Under the pieces are notes generated by a model that did no database searches, had not been told where the DNA came from, and worked only from the letters and a program-made list of their open reading frames with translations. From a virus, in IMG/VR virus record IMGVR_UViG_3300031578_004030, positions 1 to 20,394 of that record: a stretch of DNA of 20,394 nt. The stretch is one strand, 5' to 3'. Numbering within the stretch: position 1 is the stretch's first letter; each line of letters begins with the position of its first letter. The position numbers were made by a program, and so were the translations under genes. This document shows, piece after piece, positions 13,887-20,394 of this stretch.

Positions 13887-16800
13887 ATGTCTCAAGTTCT
13901 TGACATCAAACTCATCCACGAAACCCAAAGCGGGAGTCTGGTTCGGAGCCCTGCTAAGATCGAGATTGCTGACGGTCGCATCTTCTTCCTGAAGTCCGCC
14001 TTTGCTTTGAAGGACGAGATCAAATCAATGGCTGGCTCCCGATGGCACGGCTACGATGACGAGAACCCCCACAAAATTTGGTCCGTCACGGATTGCCCAC
14101 GGAACCACTTCCAACTCGGCTACCTCATGGGTGAGGATGTCTACGAGTGGTTCGAGCGTGATCTGATTCGTCACGAGTACCGCCAATACCAACTGAAGGG
14201 CGTCGATACTGATCCGATGCCCCACCAGTTCGATTTGGCGGACTCCGGCCTCACTTACCACTACCAAATCTGGGGTGCCGAGATGGGCACGGGCAAAGGT
14301 GGCCTACCTAGTACGAAGGTTGCTACTCCAACTGGCTGGACCACTTTGGGTGAAATTCAGGTGGGTGACGAAGTCATTAACCCTGAAGGTGGGACAACCA
14401 AGGTTAAAGGCGTTTACCACCGGGGCCGGATGGAGATGTTTCGAGTAACGTTTTCGGATAACTCATCCACTGTGTGTAGTCGGGACCATTTGTGGAACGT
14501 GCGTTCGGCGTGCCGGAAGCATCGTGGGATGTCTTGCGAAGTGTTGGAGTTGCAGGAGATTCTTTCGCGTGGGCTCAAGGGAGTGGCGAACGGCAATGCT
14601 AAACACTACATCCCGATGGTGAACTCGGTTGAATATCATAAGGCCCCGTTGCCGGTACATCCGTACCTCTTAGGGTACATCCTTGGTAATGGTGGATTGA
14701 GCGGGTATACCAATATCCTCTCTATTCCGGACACCGAGACCGTTGAACGTCTTAATTCGATGATGTTGACCCCTCTCAAGCAAAAGAAGAACTCACAGTA
14801 CGACTACATTATCAAGGACGATGGGGTCAATCGCTTCATTGAGGAAGCTGGCCTAAGGGGTCTAAGATCACACGAAAAGCATCTTACTACTGAATACCTG
14901 TTTAGTGCAGTCGAGAATCGGATTGCGATTCTCCAAGGATTGTGTGACTCCGATGGCCATGCAGTTCAGACTTCGGGAGTCGAGTATTCAACCACCTCAC
15001 CTGACCTATGCAGCAGCTTTGTCTCACTGGTGCAATCCCTTGGTGGAACATGCCATGTTAGTGAAAGCCGGCCTACCTATACCTACAAAGGTGAGAAACG
15101 GGTTGGACGCTTGGCCTATCGAATCAACGCTTCGTTCCCGTCCACAATTGTCCCTTTTTGGTTGAGTCGAAAGGCTTCACAGTACACGGTGCCTACAAAG
15201 TATGAGCCCACCCGAGCCATTGTGAAAGTGGAATCAATCGGTGAGGAAGAGTGCATCTGTATCGCTGTCGAGGCAGCCAATCAGCTTTATGTGACTGATG
15301 ACTTTATCGTCACCCACAATACTCTGGCGGCCCAGATGGTGATCGAGCACTCTGGTGTCGACTGGTGGTATTGGGTTGGCCCAGCCAGGTCGCTGCCCAA
15401 CATGAAACGAGAGTTTCGACTCTGGGGCTTCGATGAATCAAAGATTCGTATCGATTTCATGTCTTACGAGAAACTCAAACGAGTTGTGGACGAGTGGTCA
15501 CCGGATGGCCCGTTGCCGAGAGGCTTGATCTGTGATGAGTCCAGCCGCTGCAAGACATACAGCAGCCAACGATCGGTAGCCACCCAACTCTTGGCGGATC
15601 GTATCCGGGCGAAGCATCGCTTCGATGGTTACATCATCGAGATGTCGGGAACCCCGAGTCCGAAGAGGCCAACCGACTGGTGGAGCCAATGCGAGATTGC
15701 CTGGCCCGGCTTCCTGCGGGAAGGCAGCGTGAAGGCGTTGGAACAGCGGCTGGCCTTCATGGTCCAGAAAGAGTTTGACTCGGGCACATTCTGGAAAGCC
15801 TCCGGCTGGCGAGACGACGAACGCAAGTGTGCCGTTTGTGGTGAGTTTGAAGAGCACCCGTGCCACACGATGGACAACTTCATGGGGGAGATGGAGGAAT
15901 CGGATGAAGAGTTCCACAAGTTCGAGCCCTCGAAAAATGAAGTCGGCTTCATGTACGAGCGTCTCAAAGGGCTGGTGGTCATCAAGCACAAGAAGGACTG
16001 CCTCTCACTGCCCGACAAGCGTTATCGCCGAGTCATCTGCAAACCGAAGGCGTCTGTTCTTCGCGTTGCCAAAGCTCTGGTTGATGCTGCTGAGAATGCC
16101 GTCACCGGCATGACAATGCTGAGGGAACTCAGCGACGGTTTCCAGTACCGTGAAGAGCCTGATGGCAAGATTCCCTGCAACCATTGCAAGGATGCCTGTG
16201 GTGAAGTCGACCAGTGGTTTATTCCGGGCGAAGAGAATCGCACGTTCTCCAACATCGACATGCTCGAAAAAGAATTGGTGGCCCGCTTGGAGAAGCGGAG
16301 AGTCAAGTGTCCGAAGTGCAAGGGCACGGGCGAAGTCATCAAGATGAAGCGGTATGCACGCGAGGTGCCATGTCCCAAGGAGGGGGCTCTGCGAGACCTG
16401 CTCGAAGAAAACGAAGAGACCGGCCGCCTGGTGATCTTTGCCGGGTTCACCGGAAGCGTTGATCGTTGCTGTAACATCTGCCGCAAAGAAGGCTGGTCGG
16501 TTGTCCGCTGTGACGGACGTGGCTACCAGGTGACTCTGGCGGATGGATCAACGGTCACCGGTGCTGAAGCTCTCGACTACTGGGCTGACTTGGAGAACAA
16601 CCCCCGGGTTGCTTTCGTGGCCCACCCGGAGTCCGGTGGTATGTCACTTACGCTGGTAGAGGCCAGGATGGCAGTCTACTGGTCCAATAGCTTCAAACCT
16701 GAGTATCGCACTCAGTCTGAGGATCGTATCCACCGTAAGGGGATGGATGAGAACCTCGGGTGTATGATTGTTGATCTGATCCACCTGCCTACCGACGACC

Positions 16801-16925
16801 GTGCTCTGACAATCATCCGGGAGAACAGGAAGCTCGAACTGATGACGATGGGTGAGGTTTTCCCAGACTTTAACCCTGATGAGGAACCTGTAGATGAAAG
16901 CGCGATGGGGGGCGCCCAGCCATGA
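13887..16925 (+). CDS. SNF2/SF2-type helicase interrupted by an intein (1012 aa precursor)
   Basis: Start ATG 13887 follows AAGGA at 6 nt, three bases after the DUF2061 stop; an ATG at 13857 lies inside that gene. The extein is a superfamily 2 helicase: Walker A MGTGK (133-137) joined after splicing to TLAAQ (479 on), motif II DESS (550-553), motif III MSGTPS, motif V GGMSLT, and motif VI QSEDRIHRKG (943-952). Removing residues 138-478 leaves about 671 residues. Two cysteine clusters look like zinc ribbons: C648-x2-C651 with C659, and C764-x2-C767 with C808-x2-C811. Family members use ATP to translocate on or remodel DNA; in phages they act in replication, recombination or repair. The next gene starts inside its stop codon. 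Confidence 0.9.
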   Translation: MSQVLDIKLIHETQSGSLVRSPAKIEIADGRIFFLKSAFALKDEIKSMAGSRWHGYDDENPHKIWSVTDCPRNHFQLGYLMGEDVYEWFERDLIRHEYRQYQLKGVDTDPMPHQFDLADSGLTYHYQIWGAEMGTGKGGLPSTKVATPTGWTTLGEIQVGDEVINPEGGTTKVKGVYHRGRMEMFRVTFSDNSSTVCSRDHLWNVRSACRKHRGMSCEVLELQEILSRGLKGVANGNAKHYIPMVNSVEYHKAPLPVHPYLLGYILGNGGLSGYTNILSIPDTETVERLNSMMLTPLKQKKNSQYDYIIKDDGVNRFIEEAGLRGLRSHEKHLTTEYLFSAVENRIAILQGLCDSDGHAVQTSGVEYSTTSPDLCSSFVSLVQSLGGTCHVSESRPTYTYKGEKRVGRLAYRINASFPSTIVPFWLSRKASQYTVPTKYEPTRAIVKVESIGEEECICIAVEAANQLYVTDDFIVTHNTLAAQMVIEHSGVDWWYWVGPARSLPNMKREFRLWGFDESKIRIDFMSYEKLKRVVDEWSPDGPLPRGLICDESSRCKTYSSQRSVATQLLADRIRAKHRFDGYIIEMSGTPSPKRPTDWWSQCEIAWPGFLREGSVKALEQRLAFMVQKEFDSGTFWKASGWRDDERKCAVCGEFEEHPCHTMDNFMGEMEESDEEFHKFEPSKNEVGFMYERLKGLVVIKHKKDCLSLPDKRYRRVICKPKASVLRVAKALVDAAENAVTGMTMLRELSDGFQYREEPDGKIPCNHCKDACGEVDQWFIPGEENRTFSNIDMLEKELVARLEKRRVKCPKCKGTGEVIKMKRYAREVPCPKEGALRDLLEENEETGRLVIFAGFTGSVDRCCNICRKEGWSVVRCDGRGYQVTLADGSTVTGAEALDYWADLENNPRVAFVAHPESGGMSLTLVEARMAVYWSNSFKPEYRTQSEDRIHRKGMDENLGCMIVDLIHLPTDDRALTIIRENRKLELMTMGEVFPDFNPDEEPVDESAMGGAQP
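14298..15320 (+). mobile_element. Class 3-type intein with LAGLIDADG endonuclease domain (about 341 aa)
   Basis: The insert splits the helicase P-loop between Lys137 and Thr479. It begins Gly-Gly-Leu-Pro, so it lacks the usual Cys or Ser at position 1; block A continues ATPTGWTTLGEIQVGDEV. Block B ends in RDHLW, with Trp203 two residues after His201. Block F is CICIAV with Cys458 at its fourth position. Block G is IVTHN, with Thr476, His477 and Asn478, followed by Thr+1. Trp/Cys/Thr at these places is the signature of class 3 inteins, which use the block F cysteine as first nucleophile. Two LAGLIDADG motifs are visible: LLGYILGNG (261-269) and LQGLCDSDG (349-357). The first has Asn268 where a catalytic acid is expected. 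Codon use looks more relaxed than in the extein (TTA, CTA, AGA). Confidence 0.9.
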
Positions 16926-17224
16926 AGTTTACTGCCACGGTCACCCAAAGGTTACTGAGACCTCTGGGTACGCGAGAGGCATGTGAGAGCACGCTGCTGA
17001 GGGTGTTTCAGGAGGCGTTCTGGCCAGCGATGCCTTTGGCGAATCGAGAACAGAGCATTCTTGTCGAGGTGCCCGAGATTTGTACCATCGAGATCGATGT
17101 TGATCTTGACTTGGTGCAACGGGACGCTGAAGTGGTCATGTACATGCTCCACGAAGCGATGGACGTTCTCCTCGATCCGGAATACAACTCTGACATTGAA
17201 GTGGTTATCAACAACGAACTGTGA
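16922..17224 (+). CDS. Hypothetical protein (100 aa)
   Basis: ATG 16922 overlaps the helicase stop (ATGA), with a G-rich purine run upstream, so it is likely coupled to the helicase. The protein is acidic overall, with TREACESTLLRVFQEAFWP suggesting a helix and IEIDVDLDLV suggesting a strand. There are no cysteine pairs, signal or membrane segment, and I recognise no family. It is probably a small soluble phage protein, possibly a helicase partner because of the coupling (inference). Confidence 0.68.
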   Translation: MKFTATVTQRLLRPLGTREACESTLLRVFQEAFWPAMPLANREQSILVEVPEICTIEIDVDLDLVQRDAEVVMYMLHEAMDVLLDPEYNSDIEVVINNEL

Positions 17225-17234
17225 GGTCTCAACG

Positions 17235-18278
17235 ATGATGCTGAGAATGATTACTATCCTTTCACTGCTGCTCTTGGTAGTGAGCCCGTGCTTTGCGGAA
17301 CCTGCCAAACGCCTACAAGCGAATACCGTTGTGCTAACTGATGGTTACGGCCACGGCTCCGGTGTCCTGTTCTCCCGTGACAGGGAGACCTTCATCTGGA
17401 CGGCGGGTCACGTCGCTGACATTTGGATGAATTCCGATGGGACCTACGATCCCATCCCGGTCGTCCAAGGTGGCAGACTAGGTGCAGCCGAAGTGCTCCG
17501 CGTGGGTGACTATGAAGCCGGCGTCGATGTTGCCCTTCTCCGGGTGACTGAGGGCGACTTCAAGGGTGATGCCGAATTCTACCGAGGCTTCAACGATGTC
17601 AAGGTCGGCCAGAAGGTGATCCACTGCGGTACACCTCTGGACAAGGATTGGAACGAACGTCTGATTGCTTACGGCCGCTTTGCTTACGTAGATCGCCTAG
17701 TCGAGGGTCGCCCGCTTCTGGAGCCCCGCCGGATCGACCAGGTCGATATCACTGCATACCCTGGCTGTTCAGGCGGGCCTGTTGTTGATGAAGAGACCGG
17801 GGGTATTGTAGGTTTGCTGGTGATGGGAAGTTCCCCACGATTGACGATCATTGAACCGACCCGGCACATCTATAAGTGGGCGAAAGAGCACGACTGCCTT
17901 TGGGCGTTTGATCGAATGGTGGATATGCCAGGGACACCTGTTGCATGGCCGGGTGATCGATTCCTTCGCCAAGTCCGTGATCGTTACTGCCCTTCAGACG
18001 GGGGCTGGGGCACGCTACCGCCCTCACCGGAACCGGAGCCCGAGCCGAGTCTGGAGGAGCAGATCGAAGCCATCCTTGGTGACCTTCTGGAGAAGCTCTT
18101 GCCCAATCTGCCTGAGTACCCTGTCGAGCCTACCCAGCCGGTCGAGCCTGTTGAGCCCAAGCCGACGCCCGCGCCGGAACCGGTTGAACCACCCGCTGGC
18201 AATCCTGAAGGGGATGTGATCATCATCGATATTCCATCCCCGGACGACTACGAGTTCCTGCCTTACATGGCAGCCTAG
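17235..18278 (+). CDS. Exported trypsin-like serine protease with Pro/Glu-rich tail (347 aa)
   Basis: Start ATG 17235 has TGAGGT about 7 nt upstream; an in-frame opening at 17061 lies in the upstream gene. Residues 1-21 are a classic signal peptide (basic start, hydrophobic core ITILSLLLLVV, then SPCFA before Glu22). The catalytic triad of a chymotrypsin-fold protease is visible: His59 (TAGHVAD), Asp98 (GVDVALL) and Ser179 (YPGCSGGPV). The fold ends near residue 225. The C-terminal part is rich in Pro and Glu with repeated PVEP units and an amphipathic EEQIEAILGDLLEKLL stretch. It should act outside the cytoplasm. Substrate unknown; cellular HtrA/S1-like enzymes are the nearest analogy, but no PDZ domain is seen. 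Confidence 0.87.
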   Translation: MMLRMITILSLLLLVVSPCFAEPAKRLQANTVVLTDGYGHGSGVLFSRDRETFIWTAGHVADIWMNSDGTYDPIPVVQGGRLGAAEVLRVGDYEAGVDVALLRVTEGDFKGDAEFYRGFNDVKVGQKVIHCGTPLDKDWNERLIAYGRFAYVDRLVEGRPLLEPRRIDQVDITAYPGCSGGPVVDEETGGIVGLLVMGSSPRLTIIEPTRHIYKWAKEHDCLWAFDRMVDMPGTPVAWPGDRFLRQVRDRYCPSDGGWGTLPPSPEPEPEPSLEEQIEAILGDLLEKLLPNLPEYPVEPTQPVEPVEPKPTPAPEPVEPPAGNPEGDVIIIDIPSPDDYEFLPYMAA

Positions 18279-18354
18279 TCTCTCTGTCTCTCTTCAAACA
18301 GCAACCAGGCAGCCTGTAGGCCAACTACGAGCTACCATCATCTGAGGATACATC

Positions 18355-19665
18355 ATGTCACGACCACCGAGTCTCTCTGAGAAAGAGGCAAAGAGGCTAA
18401 AGGCCGCTATTGTTGCTGGTGTGAAGCAGACGCAGATCGCCAAGAAGTACGGGGTGAGCCGTTCCCTCGTATCGGACATCGCCACGGGGCGAATCTACAA
18501 GGCCATTCCGTGGCCGGAAGGTGGGCAGCCGGCACCCAAGAAGGCCGGCGGTCAACACAAACCGATTGAGGATTACGATCCCACCGACAAGAAGATTCAG
18601 GAATTGGAAGCCGAAGTTATCCACCTCACGGAAGAGCGGAACCGTGAACGTCAACGTGCTAAGAGCAACGCCAAGACCGAGGGCCTGTTCAAGGCGATGG
18701 CCGGTGAGTTGACCGACAAGATCGTCCCCGTCAAATCGTTGCCGCCGGCACGCAAAGCCTGGGCGGCGAAGAAGCGTATTCAAGAGCATGCGGTACTTCA
18801 CCTGAGTGATGGTCACCACGATCAGGTTGTCTCGCCAGAGGAGTGCGGCGGCCTGGAGACTTACGACTTCCCCATCTCATGCTGCCGCGCGGAGCGTCTT
18901 GTTGACAGCACGATTCAGTGGACGCAAGAGACACTGTCGGATCGCTTCCGGTTCCCGGTGCTCAATGTTTTGGCGTATGGTGACCACACCAGCGGGGAGA
19001 TTCATGGTGCGGCTACCCGGAGCTACTTCCGCCACATGATGCGGAACTGCATTGCGATCGGAAAGCTCCACGCTTTGATGTACCGCGATCTGGCTCCCCA
19101 CTTCGAGCAGGTCAATGTCGTCTATGTCCCCGGTAACCACGGTCGTCGTTCCAAGAAGAAGGACTACCATGGCGCCCATGACAATTGGGATTACATGCTG
19201 GCCGAGATGGCCCGCCTGTACTGCCAGGACATCCCCAACGTGAGCTTCCTGATCCCCAACAGCTTCTCGGTCAATCTCGATATCAATGGTGTTGGCTTCA
19301 ACATCGCCCACGGGGATGACATTCGATCCCAGATGGGGATTCCCTGGTATGGCCTCCAGAGGCGACAGTCACGCCTGCAAGCCCTCGCCCCGCTTCAGTC
19401 CGGGCCTCGGGTTCGCTACTACTGTGTCGGCCACTTCCACCAGAAGGGAATGGTTGGCGCACAGGACACTGAGACGATTATGAACGGTCCCTGGCTGGCC
19501 ACCGACGCCTTCGCCTTCAATAGCCTTGCGGGCTACACGGAACCGTTCCAGTGGCTCCATGGTGTCAATCCCAAGTACGGAATCAGTTGGCGGATGGACT
19601 TGAAGCTGAAGGACGAGCTTCGCGAGTCCCGTGGTCCTCAACGCTACAAGATCGAATTGGAGTAA
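18355..19665 (+). CDS. HTH-metallophosphoesterase fusion (436 aa)
   Basis: ATG 18355 has GAGGA six bases upstream. Residues ~8-48 form a helix-turn-helix (KQTQIAKKYGVSRSLVSDIATGR), like those of resolvases or small regulators. A charged linker, probably coiled coil (~78-107), follows. Residues 145-365 hold the calcineurin-like metallophosphoesterase motifs in order: SDGHHD (Asp152, His154), GDH (Asp210), GNH (Asn261, His262), AHGDD (His319) and GHFH (His360, His362). Such enzymes use two metal ions; SbcD/Mre11 nucleases and cyclic-nucleotide phosphodiesterases share the fold. Attached DNA binding suggests a nuclease or repair role, as inference. The stop is 2 nt from the next start, so it heads the small-protein cluster. 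Confidence 0.86.
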   Translation: MSRPPSLSEKEAKRLKAAIVAGVKQTQIAKKYGVSRSLVSDIATGRIYKAIPWPEGGQPAPKKAGGQHKPIEDYDPTDKKIQELEAEVIHLTEERNRERQRAKSNAKTEGLFKAMAGELTDKIVPVKSLPPARKAWAAKKRIQEHAVLHLSDGHHDQVVSPEECGGLETYDFPISCCRAERLVDSTIQWTQETLSDRFRFPVLNVLAYGDHTSGEIHGAATRSYFRHMMRNCIAIGKLHALMYRDLAPHFEQVNVVYVPGNHGRRSKKKDYHGAHDNWDYMLAEMARLYCQDIPNVSFLIPNSFSVNLDINGVGFNIAHGDDIRSQMGIPWYGLQRRQSRLQALAPLQSGPRVRYYCVGHFHQKGMVGAQDTETIMNGPWLATDAFAFNSLAGYTEPFQWLHGVNPKYGISWRMDLKLKDELRESRGPQRYKIELE

Positions 19666-19667
19666 CC

Positions 19668-19859
19668 ATGGCGAAAGAAACCGCCACCGAACGACTGTTC
19701 AACAAGGGTGGGCTGTTCTCTTCGAGGTTCTCTTCGAGGGGCAAGGCGGCCAATAGTGTTGTTGCCGACGACGTGCCTGAGGAACCAGAGGGAGAGGCCA
19801 AGCCCAAATCTCGGGCCGCCAATGCCTTCCTCGACTCCCTCAAAGAGGGGCAAGAATGA
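19668..19859 (+). CDS. Small basic/acidic hypothetical protein (63 aa)
   Basis: ATG 19668 follows GGAG at 5 nt; the GGAG overlaps the end of the phosphoesterase gene. The N-terminal half is Lys/Arg/Ser-rich and contains SSRFSSR, encoded by a tandem 12-nt repeat. The middle is acidic (DDVPEEPEGE) and the C terminus may be helical (AANAFLDSLKEGQE). Low complexity suggests disorder. No family is recognised. The stop overlaps the next ATG (ATGA). Confidence 0.65.
   Translation: MAKETATERLFNKGGLFSSRFSSRGKAANSVVADDVPEEPEGEAKPKSRAANAFLDSLKEGQE
19716..19739 (+). repeat. Tandem 12-nt duplication in coding sequence
   Basis: TTCTCTTCGAGG occurs twice in immediate succession (19716-19727 and 19728-19739), in frame, giving SSRFSSR. 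It looks like a recent slippage or duplication event. Confidence 0.85.
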
Positions 19860-19975
19860 CCCACATGATTTGGCTATATTGTGGTTCCATCATCGGGGTC
19901 TGTTTGGGTCTTTTGATCATCATGGTCATCACCCATTTCACTATCAATTCTCACGATTCAGAGGATCAAGAATGA
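19856..19975 (+). CDS. Small membrane peptide (39 aa)
   Basis: ATG 19856 overlaps the previous stop and its own stop overlaps the next ATG (both ATGA). The sequence is MTHMIWLYCGSIIGVC, then LGLLIIMVI, a single hydrophobic span of about 22 residues, followed by THFTINSHDSEDQE. One inner-membrane helix with an acidic tail is predicted. Size and placement between a small protein and an exported protein fit a lysis-type or other envelope peptide, but nothing proves this. Confidence 0.65.
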   Translation: MTHMIWLYCGSIIGVCLGLLIIMVITHFTINSHDSEDQE

Positions 19976-20331
19976 AGTATCTGCTCGCTATCTGTCTGTG
20001 TCTGTTCGCCTTCTCGCTGGCCTCGGCCGGCGAAGTCGAGATCATCGACCCTTCACTCTTGCCCATCCAATACCCGGTGGCATGCTACGAGATGTCTGAC
20101 ACCGAGTTCTTCCAGTGGGCTGTCCGGTTTAACGAGGGCCAACGTCAAGCGGTGGTCTACAGTGAGGGGCCCCAGTGGATCGACGGCACAGGCTACCGAG
20201 TCAATCACGTTGGGACCCGATTGGGTCTCAACGTGACTCGTGAAGCCTACCCGACCCGGTTCCGGAATCCTTACTACCGGCCACCGACCTCGTTGCGAAT
20301 TCTCAACCCGTACTGCAAGCCGTTACGATGA
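19972..20331 (+). CDS. Exported small protein of unknown function (119 aa)
   Basis: Start ATG 19972 overlaps the previous stop; a longer frame from 19708 is rejected because it covers two upstream genes. Residues 1-19 form a signal peptide (MKYLLAICLCLFAFSLASA, probable cleavage before Gly20). The mature part has about 100 residues with FFQWAVRFNEGQRQAVVY, Tyr-rich YRPPT and only two cysteines. There is no lipobox, so it is likely periplasmic or secreted rather than a lipoprotein. The stop overlaps the next ATG. No family is recognised. Confidence 0.7.
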   Translation: MKYLLAICLCLFAFSLASAGEVEIIDPSLLPIQYPVACYEMSDTEFFQWAVRFNEGQRQAVVYSEGPQWIDGTGYRVNHVGTRLGLNVTREAYPTRFRNPYYRPPTSLRILNPYCKPLR

Positions 20332-20394
20332 CGGGCGTCATCCTCGGTTGGATCGGCTCAGTCTGCTTCGCGGCCTGTGGACTCCCACAGGCCG
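20328..20394 (+). CDS. Probable PQ-loop membrane protein, 5' end only
   Basis: ATG 20328 overlaps the preceding stop, and the frame stays open to the window edge (22 residues). The start MTGVILGWIGSVCFAACG-LPQA matches the first helix of PQ-loop/SemiSWEET-like proteins, in which a GWIGS helix ends in a conserved Pro-Gln. Family members are small integral membrane proteins, several being transporters. With only 22 residues the call is tentative. Confidence 0.5.
   Translation, partial: MTGVILGWIGSVCFAACGLPQA

Noticed and set aside
20371-20394. 10-bp perfect hairpin with a 4-nt loop at the window end
   Set aside because: It lies within the start of the PQ-loop coding sequence and no T-run is visible before the window ends; likely a by-product of coding.
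1-20394. tRNA, rRNA, CRISPR arrays, insertion sequences, attachment sites
   Set aside because: Looked for on both strands; no cloverleaf, regular spaced repeats, transposase motifs or integrase were recognised.

Overview
This window looks like part of a tailed double-stranded DNA phage or prophage. It carries tail-tip genes, a phage-type primase-helicase, a dNMP-kinase-like gene, a proofreading-type exonuclease, and tightly packed genes with ATGA-type overlaps. No rRNA, tRNA, CRISPR array or insertion sequence was seen. The host cannot be read directly. A weak hint is the Cys-rich C-HR...C...HG...C-x2-C pattern in one leftward gene, which resembles small proteins I associate with Planctomycetota; this is inference only.

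Layout. (1) 1-3591, rightward: the end of a small tail-type protein, a 936-residue tail hub/tip protein and, beyond a strong bidirectional terminator, a small HExxH metallopeptidase. (2) 10684-3652, leftward: primase-helicase, dNMP kinase, DEDDh exonuclease, a 506-residue Cys/Trp-rich protein and three tandem diverged copies of a Cys-rich protein family. (3) 10685-10977, a divergent control region with a nearly perfect inverted repeat of about 36 bp, one arm facing each operon. (4) 10978 to the end, rightward: a ParB-like DNA-binding protein, a conserved-looking phage protein, a probable pseudoknotted RNA, a 43-residue membrane peptide, a terminator, a hypothetical protein coupled to a DUF2061 membrane protein, an SNF2-type helicase split by an intein, a secreted trypsin-like protease, an HTH-metallophosphoesterase fusion, and a run of very small overlapping membrane or exported proteins ending in a probable PQ-loop protein cut by the window edge.

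How the genes work together. The leftward operon supplies DNA replication and nucleotide functions, ending in proteins of unknown role. The rightward operon starts with a likely regulator or partition protein, continues with a DNA helicase and nuclease-like enzyme, and includes an unusual number of envelope-directed products.

The strongest unusual signals are: (a) an intein in the helicase P-loop that lacks Cys/Ser at position 1 and carries the Trp-Cys-Thr signature of class 3 inteins, with an apparently damaged homing endonuclease; (b) four mutually consistent complementary segments between 12727 and 12864 that form a compact pseudoknotted RNA I cannot assign to a known class; (c) the duplicated outward-facing control sequence beside a ParB-like gene; (d) the tandem Cys-rich paralogues. 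All are from reading alone; no database search was possible.
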